Origin: Teratosphaeria epicoccoides
Lineage: Eukaryota; Ascomycota; Dothideomycetes; Mycosphaerellales; Teratosphaeriaceae
Length of the DNA: 64,000 nt
Direction: 5' to 3'
Assembly (NCBI GenBank): GCA_021401465.1
Contig: JADDMT010000004.1
Location: 434,001 to 498,000, forward strand
Under the pieces are notes generated by a model. It made no database searches. It worked only from the letters and a program-made list of their open reading frames with translations, and was not told the DNA's origin. The position numbers and the translations under genes are program-made. Positions 1 through 11,703 of this stretch are shown here, in pieces. How positions within the stretch are numbered: the first letter of the stretch is position 1; every line of letters starts with the position of its first letter.

Positions 1-937
1 GTTGATGGCTTCTAAAAATGCTTGAAGCTTAGACATCTTTAACTACTTTCGGGTACGTCTGTAGATCGCTTTGTATACGGTCCAAAAAAGTGTTTAGTGT
101 CATAAGGCGAAGTGACATCCCATCCCTTCGGCTCTTCCAGAGCAGTCCAGTCCAAACTCTAAACAGAGCCATCGCCGATGGGGAGCGGACGTATCGCGGA
201 AGAGCCCGATCGGTCTCGACTTCCGAGCAAGCAGGTACAAATCGTGATTTCTAGCCGACATGCACTATCGCAGAACAAGTAGACGGAGCGCGTAGGTTCG
301 ACGGGTCGATTTGTGACCCCAACGCTTTGGTGCTGCTGTGAAGCTGAGAGTGCTCCGACGTGGACATGTGAAGGCATGTGATGATGTGGAAAAGGTACTC
401 GATCAGGGGGTGACAGAGGAGCGCGAATTCGAAAGGTGAAGACAAAACACGTTTGCACTGGAAGCAAAGTATAGACATTCTGAACGCAGCGTATGCGACC
501 GCTTTGCGCGCTGTAGCCGACACCAGCACGCCAGCGTCCTATGCACGTCCCCTCCTACTTACACCGCAAAAAGACAGCAGACCCTATTTGCTGCCCGCTG
601 GTATCCTCCCTATGCTTTCGTTGAATCATAGCCATTCGTTGCACACTTGAGGTGTGGCAGGCTGTCCGGCAGTCGACTCAGTCGCGCTCAAACAGCACCA
701 CACCGTCCAAGTGACGCGCATGCTCATCTGCATGAGGACGGCTGAAACGGCCCGCGTAATCCTCGTCCAAAGTGTCCAGGCCGCAAACCGCGGCCATCTC
801 CAGGTTGAAAATGTCTATGAACAGGGGCAAGAAACCTGCCAACAATGTGTGCGCACATGGTCAAGAATGTGCAAGAATGGTAAATCGTTGATGTCTGGAA
901 TTGTTCGTAAGATGCAGTTGGCTGTTCAGACGTGCCA
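1..937. other. No gene seen
   Basis: Short overlapping open frames exist on both strands, but none has a recognisable domain, signal peptide or convincing splice pattern. The left edge may hold the flank of a gene outside the window. I see nothing I can support here. Confidence 0.5.
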
Positions 938-1825
938 TCATGCGTAGTTATGTACGTGACCATGGTGCTGATGGTGGTGATCACGCCTGAAGCGTTGGTA
1001 CGCCGTGGCAGTGATGATTTCGGTCACGATAGCTGTGTCCACCTCGGTGACAATCACCCCGTCGAAATTGGTGACGAGAGCGCTTGAAGCTGAGCTGGTC
1101 AGAGTGGAGAACGTCGTGGCGCTTGAAGACGGAGTGGCCTTGTCGTCCTCGTGAGCGTGACCCCAGGAGCTGTATTGGTTGGTTGAGGAGGAGGAGGAGG
1201 ACGCGCTGGATTCCGGGCTGGCCGAGGAGGTTGTGACAGCGCCAACGACCGAAGGAGTAGCGGACGCCGGGGTCGAGTAGGTGGACCCCGCGGCAGAAGT
1301 GACACTAGCGACAGAGGATGATGCGGAGGCTGCACCGCCGTCATCCTGAGACTCGCCGGAGCAGAGGGTCACAGTAATGACGGAATCCTGGGAACAAGCC
1401 TGCATACCATAGGCGTCGTCGGTTGCGTAGCGGTAGGCCTGATCCTTGGGGTCGCAATCGTCCTCTTCGTTGGAAGCAGTGATCTCCCAGTTACCATCCC
1501 ATGGATTGCCGTTGACATCGCTGAGATCGTACCAGATCGTGCCGTCGTCGTGGAAGGTGTACTCGTATTGCATGATGTTGCTGAGACTTGTATCCTTGGA
1601 AAGCTTGATCGACCAGCCCTGGGCGTTAGACAGCTCGGTCCACTCCTGCTCATATGTCTCGTTGTTGGACAACGTCTTGTCGATCTGAGAGTAGCCGCCT
1701 CCAGAAGCCGGCGTGTTGCAGACGTAGACATCGTAGTTGCACTTGTTGAGGACGATGGCTGAGCCCACCGAGGATGCAGCAGCTGCGGAGGCCAACAGGG
1801 CCGCGGGGACCATGGCGGAGTGCAT
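938..1825 (-). CDS. BYS1/thaumatin-like secreted or surface protein with His-rich tail
   Basis: This is a single-exon 295-residue protein. Residues 1-22 form a signal peptide ending in an Ala/Ser-rich stretch. Residues about 23-155 match the fungal BYS1 (Blastomyces yeast-phase-specific, antigenic thaumatin-like) fold: it opens with AIVLNKCNYDVYVCN and has paired cysteines and a WYDLSDVNGNPWDG segment. Residues about 160-250 are Ser/Thr/Ala-rich, suggesting an O-glycosylated stalk. The C-terminus is unusual: a dibasic RFRRD is followed by a run of His (HHHQHHGHVH). No clear hydrophobic GPI signal follows, so the protein is probably secreted or wall-associated. Family members are cell-surface proteins whose biochemical role is not settled; the His tail as a metal ligand is my inference. 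Confidence 0.85.
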   Translation of the reverse strand: MHSAMVPAALLASAAAASSVGSAIVLNKCNYDVYVCNTPASGGGYSQIDKTLSNNETYEQEWTELSNAQGWSIKLSKDTSLSNIMQYEYTFHDDGTIWYDLSDVNGNPWDGNWEITASNEEDDCDPKDQAYRYATDDAYGMQACSQDSVITVTLCSGESQDDGGAASASSSVASVTSAAGSTYSTPASATPSVVGAVTTSSASPESSASSSSSSTNQYSSWGHAHEDDKATPSSSATTFSTLTSSASSALVTNFDGVIVTEVDTAIVTEIITATAYQRFRRDHHHQHHGHVHNYA

Positions 1826-3994
1826 TGTGGCTGCTTTTGATGGCTGGAAGTTGCGGACGGTCGCGTGGATTGAGCAAAGGGGCCAGTCCGTGGTCGCGAC
1901 AACGTGTGGCCGCGGAGAGTGTGAAGCTGGCGTTCTTTGTTACCGAAGAAGGTGCTTGTCGCGTGTCGTAACAATGCTGTTTGGCTTGTGCTCTAATTTT
2001 CAAGAGATTGGCTTCCTTTGGTGGTCCTGGTTGTCGATAAAGAGTGAATGTGGCAGCGCAGCAGAGGGAGTGTGATACTGCACAGCAGTGATGCGACTGT
2101 ACCAGAGCGCGAAGGGCGTGAGAGAGAGTGTGTGGCAGAGAAGGGCAGAGGGCAGCGGGTGCGCGGCGGCACAGGGGGATATTTAGCATACGCGGCACGA
2201 CACAGCGCAGAGGCCTCAGTCGGCCCCATGGAAACGTGGAAATGTCAGTGTCAAGCGCTGGAGTTGATTAGCCCTGGGCGCTCAGTCAATCACCATGCGG
2301 CAGCCCCACCGGTCCAACAGCCACCGTGACAAGATTCCGGTCGCGCGTGTGCGTATCGACAGGGGTCGGGGCGCCGAAGAGTCTGCTGTGCGGCTGTGCC
2401 TGACGTGCATGGCCCGTGGACGGCTCCGACAGTCCGCCGCGCATCTGCACACGGTGATTTGCCGGGGCGGACAGGAACAGGAAGCGATGCTGCATCTTAC
2501 CGCTGCACGCTATAGGAAAGGAAGCGACCGGGATGAGTGGCTGCTTCCTGCTGTTGCCGAATCGGGCGGCGCCGCAGAGCAGCGGGCACCAACCAGGAGT
2601 GGGAAGGTCCACCGCGCCGAGACACGCCTGCCGGTCAGATGCACGGGACATGTTGTCATACACGTAGGTAGGAGGTCCTGTAGGAGGCAGGAGGCAGATG
2701 GCAGGAGGCAGATGGCAGGAGGCAGATGGCAGGAAGGAGCTGCAGGGCAAAAAGCAGTTGGGGATGTGTTTCCCTTTCCTCTGACATGAGGACCTCCTCC
2801 TCCTCCTCCTCGTGGAGAGCGCCAACATTATTCGGACGAAATTCGAGGTGGGCACTCACTGCTGGCTGCTCTTGGCATTATCCTCGGTGAGTCTGTGTTC
2901 TTGGTGAGTGCGGGGTCTGTGGCTTCTGCGGCTTGCAATCTTCAGGCCCACCAAGCAAATTCTGATCTCGATGATTCGACAACAAGACCAACCAGGTCAA
3001 GAGTCACCGTCATGCCCGTGCCCATCGGTCGGGCGACAAGAGAATGTGCGGCGTGTCCCCATCAAGCGCCAGCCAGTGGTATGACCGTGTCACTCCCGTC
3101 CAACACAGTACCTCCTCCGTGAAGCGATATGTTGGTCGAGACGACCAAGGTTCTTCTCGTGGTTGTTACAGGAAAGCAAGGCACACATTATTCGCGGGGT
3201 CCGTTGTCTCACCTTGCCCATCCGACATGCTGGACACGAGACGATTGCAATATGTCATCAGCAGACGCCGCATCTTCCAAGACCGGATTGTGGCGCAAGT
3301 GATCACGGTTTCAAGACCCAGCGCCACTCGCGCCATCGCTGGTACACATCACATAGCTTGCACAATCTGCATCACACTGACAGTGACCTTGCGGAGCGCG
3401 ATCTTGAACAAACACCATAACTTCGTGATGATGCAACGCAGCCGGCGGGCGCGAACCTGCAAGCTGGTCTCCAGCGACTCATGCTGACCACGCATACAGT
3501 ATGCGCTCCTCCTTGAAACGTGTGCACGGCAGGGACTTCTAATTCGACTGGACGGCGGCAGATGCTTCGCCAATAGCCTGGCACCCCTTTGGCCGTCAAG
3601 CTTGCGCGACGACACACGCCGCAGCTGAGACAGGTCCTGCTTCCTGCGTCTGACCGACGGTAACCATAACGTGGGCACCACGCATTCAACTGGCTGGCTA
3701 CATAGGTAGCACAGTACTCACCGACCTGAAGCAGGGATCCGCATGGGCCGCACCCCGTGTAGATCATTGTCAGCCTTGCGTTGATTGTTTGGAGCACCAG
3801 CGCAGTTGAACCCAATCACCAATCAGGCGACTGCGGATGACGCTCGACCAAGCCGGTTGGCTCGTGGAAGCGGCTGGGAGTCAGACTGGCTCATTTGGTG
3901 ATATTCGAGAAGCTACTGACTGTGATGACGGGGTTCAATCAGAATAGGATGACAGTGTCTCGTATGCGTTGCGTTACTACAATGATAATGGAAT
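1826..3994. other. Long intergenic region
   Basis: About 2.2 kb without a supportable gene. It contains a 14-bp tandem repeat near 2.7 kb and a short CTC-type run near 2.79 kb. The open frames crossing these repeats have repeat-derived low-complexity translations and no domain. Confidence 0.5.
2687..2735. repeat. 14-bp tandem repeat
   Basis: The unit gcaggaggcagatg occurs three times perfectly (2687-2700, 2701-2714, 2715-2728), followed by a truncated copy. It is a non-coding minisatellite between two genes. Confidence 0.85.
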
Positions 3995-6780
3995 CTAGAA
4001 CTTGCCGCGCGGAGGAGGCGTAAGAAGAGAATCAGGAGCAATCGCCTTCTCGCTGTCGAGCAAAGGACTTGGTGCACCACTTTCATCCCAAGGGTCCTCT
4101 CGACTGGTGATCGGCGACGGTACAAGCCCAAATCCAGGATTGCCTCGGATAGGTCGACTCAAAGGACGACTCAACAGTGGCGCAGGCACGGACGGCGGGC
4201 CAGGCAGTGGTGAGCTGATGATCGGTCGAAGTTTCGCTGCTGACATATCGAGGCCACGAGGTCTCTTCGGACTCAGAGAGCCTTTGGTGCTCAACGGTCT
4301 CGCGTTCTCTGGGAATTTAGGAGGTGAAGGTGGGTTCATAGTGAGAGGTGAGTTTGGCGGTTTTGGTGACGGATTGGCCGTCCGCGGCGTCGCCGAAGGA
4401 CCTGGACCAGATGCTCCCCCCGCCGGACCCATACCGGCCGGTGGACCCATACCAGGTGGCGGACCCGCGCCGCCCATGCCTTTGGGCGGCCCACCGCCCG
4501 GTGGGATCTTTGGCGTGTACCGGCTGTTTTGTCGTACCCGCGCGCCGTATATGAAGAACAAAATGGGCACAGGAATGAGTGCGCATGAAATGATGGCTAG
4601 GACGGATGTCGCCCACGCGATGCCGAGTGCACTGTACATGTAAGTTGCGAATAGGGGGAACGCAGCGCCGAACATGCTTCTCGGAATAGTGTTGGCCGAG
4701 AGAGCACTACTGGAGAACCACATGTATATGTCAACGATGTAGTTGATGCCTTGAATGAAGATGAGGGAGATCCCACAGCCGACTGGGATGCCGGCAATCA
4801 CTTGAGGCCAGTAATTATAAGAAGGATCTGAAGTCCAGCCGAACCAGAAAAGCCCGATGGGGAGAGCGAACGAGCCGACAATCATTGGCAGTAGGCGCTC
4901 TTCTGGCGGCACGCGGCCCTTCTCCTTGGAGATGCGAACATAGCGAGTCCGGATGAATGCGTAGTTGACCAGCCCCCCCAGAACCACACCGAGCATGACT
5001 GCAAGGAATGGCAGCGAACCGGCACCTGGACTGAAACCTCGCTGGACGACGAAAGAGAGTGGATATGTCTCGAAGAAAAGATCTAGGCGCTCTTGTCAGC
5101 TCCTGCCCACGCTACGTCCACCAACGAGAGCAACTTACATAGAATGCCGTATATGAACGAGATGTAAATCGTCATCAGCAGCAGTATCGGCTCGAACACC
5201 AGCATAAGGATCGGCTTGGTCAGATACTTGTTCAGGATCGCACTTAGGCTGATCTCGATTTCGTCCGCCGGTGCGTGGATCGCCCAATTCTTCGTGGCGT
5301 ACCGCATTTTCCTCGCTCTCTGCTGAAGCAGTACAGGTCCGAACGATTCTTGGTATACGAACCACCCAACGATAGCGAAGAAAGCAGTCGCGAACAGCGT
5401 GATCCAAGCAGTCCATCGCCAGCCGTATCCCGCCGTCTCGACCAAGTAGCCTCCGACGATCGGGCCTCCGCACGGACCGAGGAATGCTGCGAGCGAGAAT
5501 ATGGAAACCGCTACACCTCTGTCGACAGGGGCCCAGAAGTCCGCCATGGCGCCTCCCACGATCGCCAATGGAGCGCACCCGAAAAACCCAGCCAGAAATC
5601 GACACACGAAGATCGTCTCGAGATTCGTGGCAACAGCAACTGGAATTTGGAAAATTCCGAAGACGGTCACGCCAAAGAATAGTGGCCACTTGCGACCGTA
5701 GAGCTCACTCAGAGGGCCCCAGAGAATCGGACCAAAAGCGAAGCCCAGCACAAACAAGGAAGTCGCAAGAATCATGATCTCGTCGGACACACCAAATTCA
5801 GTCGCCGCTTGTTGTGTTCCTGGACTCAGCACGGAGGATGCGAACGTTATGCAGAAGGTCACAAAGGCGAGTGCAACGGTCGAAGCCCACTTTCTCTTGC
5901 GGGTCCAGTTCATCGGGTTGCCTGAATCATCCGGACCGTCCCACAAGACGAGATCGGGATCTGGTGGTCCGGACATCATGCCGGGAGGGCCACGCGGAGG
6001 CCCTGCCGGTTTCGCTGGCTGGACGAGTGACATCCGCTTCTCCGACTTTTGAGACGCCCCTTCTTTCTCACTGCCCGACATGCTACCGCGCAGGGTCGCG
6101 CTGTCAAAGCCCCGGGTCTCGGACTCGTCATGTAGAGTAGACAGCACGTTCGACTCTCTCCTCAGCTGCCTTCTCGACAGTTCCCTCTGGACAATGGCAG
6201 CGGAGGTGCTTGGATTCCGGCGGAATGAGCCCTTTTGTGAAAGCTGTCTGGCGATCTTGGAAGTCGATGGTCGACGAACTGGACAGCCGCCGGCTTGCGC
6301 TACTGGGGAACGCACTTGCACCAAGCCCAGCTCGACTTCTTCTCGATTCCCGTCGAAACTTCGGGGATCACGATGTCTGTAGCCGTCGTCCTCGTCGGAG
6401 CCGTGCGCCACGGAGCCCGTGCTGTACCACGACGAGTCTTTCGTGTGCCTGCTGTCTTCATACGCATACGTTCCGCTGGTCATGCCGGTGGTCGGACTGA
6501 TCGCGCCTAACGCTTCATAACTCCTGGGCTCAACGGCAGGGACGGGCGGCAAGGCCTGGGACCAGTGCGGTGCAGCGTGCCACTCTCCATGGCTGTCCTG
6601 ATGATATGATTGCACTCTCTCGGGCGTCGGCACGTTACTCCAAAGGCTCGAGAGTCTCCAGCTGGCCCTGTTGCCGGGCTTGTCGTCGTCCGGATGCGAC
6701 GTCGGAAGCAGATTCGTCTGCGAAGCGCATGCCATGGCGTCCTGGATGGCGCTGAAAGTGGGAGAGACTGGATACGGCAT
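3995..6780 (-). CDS. MFS drug:H+ antiporter (DHA1 type) with long cytosolic tails
   Basis: Two exons, 6780-5139 and 5082-3995, are joined across a 56-bp GTAAGT...TAG intron and give 909 residues. The join restores the family motif YGILYLFFE. Residues about 1-295 are a hydrophilic Ser/Arg-rich N-terminal domain ending in the WDGPDDSGNPMNW motif that precedes TM1 in DHA1 polyamine/fluconazole-type transporters. The membrane core has about 12 TMs, including the loop motif GPLSELYGRKWPL. The C-terminal tail is unusually long (about 190 residues): first a Gly/Pro/Met collagen-like stretch, then Ser/Pro-rich. Family members export drugs, polyamines or xenobiotics at the plasma membrane; the substrate here is unknown. 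A further 5' exon cannot be excluded. Confidence 0.88.
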
Positions 6781-8120
6781 GGCTTATACGACAGACATAG
6801 GGGAGCCAAGCTCACCATCGACCGGTATGTGATGACAGGTTGCTCGTGCCAACCGAAGGGAACGAAGGATTGCGTGCGTGATATGTATATCTCCTACAGT
6901 TTGACAAAGGCGAGCTAGGGAGGTAGTGGTACAACGGGACGGTGCTAGTGGAAAGGAGATGCGCGCCAGCCAACGGCCAGCCGTTGGACAGATTGGATGT
7001 CGCATTGCGGCTCCGGACAGGGCTGACAGCGGATGGCGTGTCGGTCATGCGATGCGAACGATGCAAAGCTTGCCATGAGTGTGAAATTTGCGATGACTCT
7101 GGCGATGCTCCGCACGCGTCCTGATCGAGCACGAAGGGCCGTCTCGGTCCCGTTGGGATGGGAAGATGCACTGTGGAGGTGGGAGATGAAGTGAATGGTT
7201 GGTCTGCAGAATGCTGCAGGGAGCTGATGAAAACATCAGGAATATGGGGGACGGAGTGGTCTGCAGCGCTAGATGTGCCGTGGCAATCACACAATAATAA
7301 ATAATACCTGACGCCCAAACTCTCCGCGCGACTGCTCGGCATTCGCCCGTCTCCGCAAACCGCGCACAATCGCCCGGGCTCCTCGGGCGAGTGACACAAG
7401 CCAGATGAGAGTGCCCGGATGGGGCGACGAGGCTGCATTGCATCCGGTCGATCTCCTCGACAGTACATGTTCGAGCCGATGTTGTACCAGGTCGTCGTCG
7501 TGATTGAATCCCGAGCCAGAGATGGCCAAAATCGCAAAGAGCGCCCAGGATTGGTAAGGTTCAGGGAAGTTTGGGTAGATCTGCACGCCACATCCACCTT
7601 GCATCATTAATTATTATCATTGGACATGTCACTACTGAAGACTAGACCAGAGTCAGTCCGCGGTCATGTGATTCGCCGACTTGCTTCTTTCGATAGGGAG
7701 GACATGCAGGAAGCTCATCATCACTTCTGTGCCCATCCAGTCGATATCGATATCTGCATGGAGGACTCTCGTAAGATGATGGAGCAAGGGCTGGTCTGGG
7801 TCACGAGTCTGTCTAACCACGACGGCGCACTTTTTGTGTGTGTGTGTGTGTATATGTGTGTGAGACAAGTCCGAGCTATCTCCACGCCATGTCCAAAGCC
7901 TTCCAGATACACACGCCATCACCAAAGATGTTGCTGATAAATCAGCGTCACTGTCTGACGATGATGGGCACATTGATGCATCGACTCGTATAAGTGCCTG
8001 CTATGGTAGGTATTGAGCATTCTCCTCGCTTCAGAACACCATCACACATTGCGAGTACTGTGACGACGACCGCAGCATCACACTCCAGCCACCACCGGAC
8101 AATCGACCACAGCATTTCTG
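6781..8120. other. Intergenic, divergent promoter region
   Basis: This 1.3 kb separates the divergently transcribed MFS transporter and old yellow enzyme genes. The minus-strand open frame covering much of it has no domain and sits where the MFS promoter and 5' UTR should be. A GT microsatellite lies near 7.84 kb. Confidence 0.5.
7836..7862. repeat. GT microsatellite
   Basis: A run of GT dinucleotides interrupted once by tata, in the intergenic region upstream of the old yellow enzyme gene. Confidence 0.9.
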
Positions 8121-9248
8121 ATGGCCCCCGCGTCGAAGCTTTTCCACCCGCTCAAGGTCGGCAATGTCGAGCTCTCCAATCGAGTCGTCATGGCGCCGTT
8201 GACCCGGTTCCGCGCCGAAGACGACCATGTCCCCCTGCTCCCACTCGTGAAGGACTACTACGTGCAACGCTCTTGCTACCCAGGCACCCTGCTCATCACC
8301 GAAGCGACGCCCATCTCTGCCAACGCCGGCGGCTATGCCAACGTGCCTGGCATCTACACCGACGCCCAGATCAAAGCCTGGAAAGAGGTCGTAGACGGCG
8401 TCCATGCGGCGGGCGGCAAGATCTACATGCAGCTTTGGGCGCTGGGCAGAACCGCAGACAAAGATTTCATGGCGAAAGAAGGCAGAGGCGATGTCGTCAG
8501 CAGCTCAGACATCCCCATGAGCGACAATTCGCCGAAACCACGACCCTTGACCGAGGAGGAGATCCACGAATACATCCGCGAGTATGCTCGCGCCGCGGAA
8601 GATGCGGTCAACGGTGCCGGGTTTGACGGAGTGGAGATCCACGGCGCGAACGGCTACCTCATTGATCAGTTCACTCAAGACACAGCTAACCGGCGCACCG
8701 ACCGCTGGGGCGGCAGCGTCGAGAACCGTGCCCGCTTCGCCATCGAAGTCGCGAAAGCTGTGGTCGGCGCCGTCGGCTCCGAGAGGACCGCGGTCCGCCT
8801 CTCGCCCTACTCCACCTTCCAAGGCATGCGGATGGAAGACCCGGTGCCTCAGTTCAGCTACCTGGCCACCGAGCTCAAGAAGCTCAAGCTCGCGTATCTG
8901 CACCTCGTTGAGTCGCGCATCGCTGGGAACGCCGACGTCGAGAGGACGGAGAAGGTCAACTTTGTGATCGATATCTGGGATAACTCTTCTCCCGTTCTGC
9001 TCGCCGGTGGCTTCAAGCCAGATTCGGCGCGCAAGCTCGTGGACGAGGAATATCGGGACACGGATGTCGCCGTGGTGTTTGGACGCTGCTTCATCAGCAC
9101 GCCGGACTTGGTGTTCAGGTTGGAGAGGGGGATCGACTTTAGTCCTTATGATCGGGATACCTTTTACAAGGCGAAGTCGCCGGAGGGTTACATTGACTAC
9201 CCGTTCTCTGAGCAATTTCGGAAGGAGCATCCGGAGGCGAAGTTGTAG
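8121..9248 (+). CDS. Old yellow enzyme family NADPH:flavin oxidoreductase
   Basis: This is a complete single-exon 375-residue protein, the usual OYE length. It has the FMN barrel entry RVVMAPLTR (Thr28 at the FMN-contact position), QLWALGR, and the substrate-binding pair His174/Asn177 with proton donor Tyr179 in VEIHGANGYL, followed by the OYE motif IDQFTQDTANRRTDRWGG. The family reduces activated C=C bonds of enones, oxophytodienoate-like compounds or alkaloid intermediates using FMN and NAD(P)H in the cytosol. No secondary-metabolite backbone gene is nearby, so a detoxification role is more likely than a pathway role. The downstream permease gene is convergent, about 150 bp away. Confidence 0.95.
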   Translation: MAPASKLFHPLKVGNVELSNRVVMAPLTRFRAEDDHVPLLPLVKDYYVQRSCYPGTLLITEATPISANAGGYANVPGIYTDAQIKAWKEVVDGVHAAGGKIYMQLWALGRTADKDFMAKEGRGDVVSSSDIPMSDNSPKPRPLTEEEIHEYIREYARAAEDAVNGAGFDGVEIHGANGYLIDQFTQDTANRRTDRWGGSVENRARFAIEVAKAVVGAVGSERTAVRLSPYSTFQGMRMEDPVPQFSYLATELKKLKLAYLHLVESRIAGNADVERTEKVNFVIDIWDNSSPVLLAGGFKPDSARKLVDEEYRDTDVAVVFGRCFISTPDLVFRLERGIDFSPYDRDTFYKAKSPEGYIDYPFSEQFRKEHPEAKL

Positions 9249-9395
9249 GTGCGTTGAATGATCTCCGATGTTTGTGGTTGCATGATTCAATGCAGCGAGG
9301 CGTGAGCGTGACGATCGAGCTTGAGATAGAATAGACTAGACATTGATGCAATAGATGACATGTGTTGCTTGGGAACTTGTGATTGTTCCCCAAAG

Positions 9396-11260
9396 TCACG
9401 CACTCGCCAGTTTCCCTTCCGCCTGCGCCCGTTCCAGAACTCCTGGCTCTTCAACGTCCACGCCCGCCTCCTCAGCCATAATCTGCCGAATCGGCCCAGT
9501 AAACCATTTTCTCGCGCTCACAAGCCACGTCCCCAGACTCCAGAGCAACACTATACCCACACAGACCGGCGTATAATTCAACGTCTGACTCGTCACGGGA
9601 TTCAATTCCGGCAAGCAGAATACCACAGTTATGAAACCTATCCAGAGACATGCAATAAGCGCGACAGGCCGACTGGCGGCTTTCAGATTGAAAGGGCCCT
9701 TTTTAAAGTGGCGAGGGTAGAGCAGGCCGATCAGGATGGGGAGGCCGTAGGAGATGTAGAGGCCGATTGTGGCGATGGAAGTGGCGGCGGAGAAAGCGAC
9801 GCTGGAGCCGAGGGAGGGGAGGGCGAGGATGAAGGCTGGGGTGGGTGAGCGAGAGCGGAGGGAGGGTGGAGGATTGCTTGTGATGGAGGCTTACCCAGCA
9901 GTGCGGCGAGCCAGATCGTTCGGATGGGAGATTTGAAGCGCGCATCGACGTGGGCGAAGTAGGAGGGGATGCCGTGGTCGCGGGCTGTGTGGCGTTAGCG
10001 TCGACGTGTGGATGCTGGACTTGAGTGGGGTGGACTGCCAAAGGCGAACATCATCCTGCTGTTGCTGGTCAGGCTGAAGAGCCCGCAGTGCCAGACGCAG
10101 AGGACGATCAGGCAAAAGAGGACGATCGCCCCGTCCTCACCGAAGACATCCAGCAGGATTTGCAGGACGGGCTGCCCGGCGCTGCTGTCGACCGTCGCGG
10201 CAAAGTCCTGGATCGAGAATAGCAGGCACAACAGGAGAAAGAAGCCGAAGACTGCGGAGCACGCGATCGACGTCAGCACGCCGATCGGCGCGCTCCAAGA
10301 GGCTTTGCGCGTCTCTTCGCTCAAATGCGCGCTCGCGTCAAATCCCGTGATCGTGTACTGGCCCATCAGAATCCCGATACACGCCACGTACTCCGGCGAC
10401 GCCCGGACACTCCATCCCGGATCACCGGTGCCATCGTGGAACTTGGCGAAGACGAACCGCGCGGATTGGTGGGTGGGTGCTTTGGCTACGACGGCTATGG
10501 CGAGGGCGGCGACGCCGAGGGAATGCAGGATGATGCTGGAGTCGTTGAGGTAGCGGAGGATGTGGACGCCGAAGGTGTTGACGAGGCCGTGGGAGGTGAG
10601 CAGCGCGGCGTAGATGCCGATGGTTTTGGGGGCGGTGGGGGTGTAGGAGGATTTCACGGTGGCGAGAGTGGAGATGAGGTTGGCGCAGCCGAAGCTTATG
10701 CCGGTCGTCACGGCGAATTGGCTGAGAGGGCAGGAGGGTTAGCCTGGGCATGAGATGTTGTGGTGTTTGTCTCCATGATCAGGGGATGGTGATCCATGCT
10801 GGAGGCGGCCGTCCCAGCGCAGACGGTACGCTGGGAAGGATTGATTGGTTTCAAAGACCTACCCGACGAAATTGAACCACCCCGTCACCCAGCTGAAGAA
10901 GGCCGCGAGCTTCTCGTCAGGAGCCAACATCGCCGCCCAGAAGTAAGGTCCTCCGCTCGTGGGATGTGCACTCGTGATCTCCGCCATGCTGAAGCCGACG
11001 AAGAGCGTGAAGAAGCTGACGACAATCCAGCCGCACGACATAACGCCAGGGCCGCCTGTCGTGAGTCCATAGCTGAAGAGAGTGGTGATGCCTGTGACGA
11101 CTGAGATGATGCTGAACGAGACACCGAAATTGTGGATGAGGCCCCAGTCACGCTTGAGTTCTTGCTTGTAGCCTAGCTCTGCTAAAGTGCCTTCATCGTT
11201 GTCTTGAGGCAGCGGAGTGGTGGTGGTGGGATGGTTGGCGGGCTTGTCGGCTGCTGCCAT
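9396..11260 (-). CDS. Amino acid/GABA/choline-type permease (APC superfamily)
   Basis: Four exons (11260-10863, 10721-10039, 9984-9895, 9835-9396) give 536 residues. The N-terminus (ELGYKQELKRDWGLIHNFGVSFS) and the sequence WFNFVGQFAVTTGISFG are typical of the fungal GABA/choline/amino-acid permease family, as are TGFDASAHLSEETRKAS and SNSRMMFAF-ARDHGIP. About 12 TMs are visible. Introns 1 and 3 are GT-AG. Intron 2 has a clear CTAAC branch point and CAG acceptor, but its donor is either GC (restoring the conserved FARDHG) or a weak GT three bases further in, which inserts one residue. It should act at the plasma membrane in uptake of amino acids, GABA or choline; the substrate cannot be read from sequence. 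Confidence 0.9.
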
Positions 11261-11703
11261 GGCCTGTCTTGCACTGCCGGCGAGGTGAGATTACAGAGGC
11301 CGTTGAAAGAACCCTCACGTGGAGCTGCATGCGCCGCATGTGTATATACAGATCTTCTCGGCTGCATTTTCATGGGTACACGGCGTGCATATCGTGGAGA
11401 AACTGTCGCTGATTGGAGCGCAGCAGCTTTGCAGATAAGGCGCGTGAGCTGGGGGGTCGATCTCGCCCCTCTGCTCTCGAGTTTCTGCTGAGTGAGGATC
11501 AGGGGATCCTGATGAGCCAAGAACTGCACCTTGCAAGAACGCCGCAGTGCGATCAAGACATCCCGCGGCAACACACGGCAATGTCGAGCTTGACCGGATC
11601 AGGAAGGTGCGAGAAGTGAAGTGGACGCGGTGATGTGTTCTTTCGACCATCGCACTATCTAGCTCGATTCGCGCCTCGTGTTGGGCCAGCAATACGTGCA
11701 CTC

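Noticed and set aside
6812..7597. 261-codon minus-strand frame upstream of the MFS gene
   Set aside because: It sits in the MFS promoter/5' UTR region, and its Ser/Pro/His-rich translation shows no family features.
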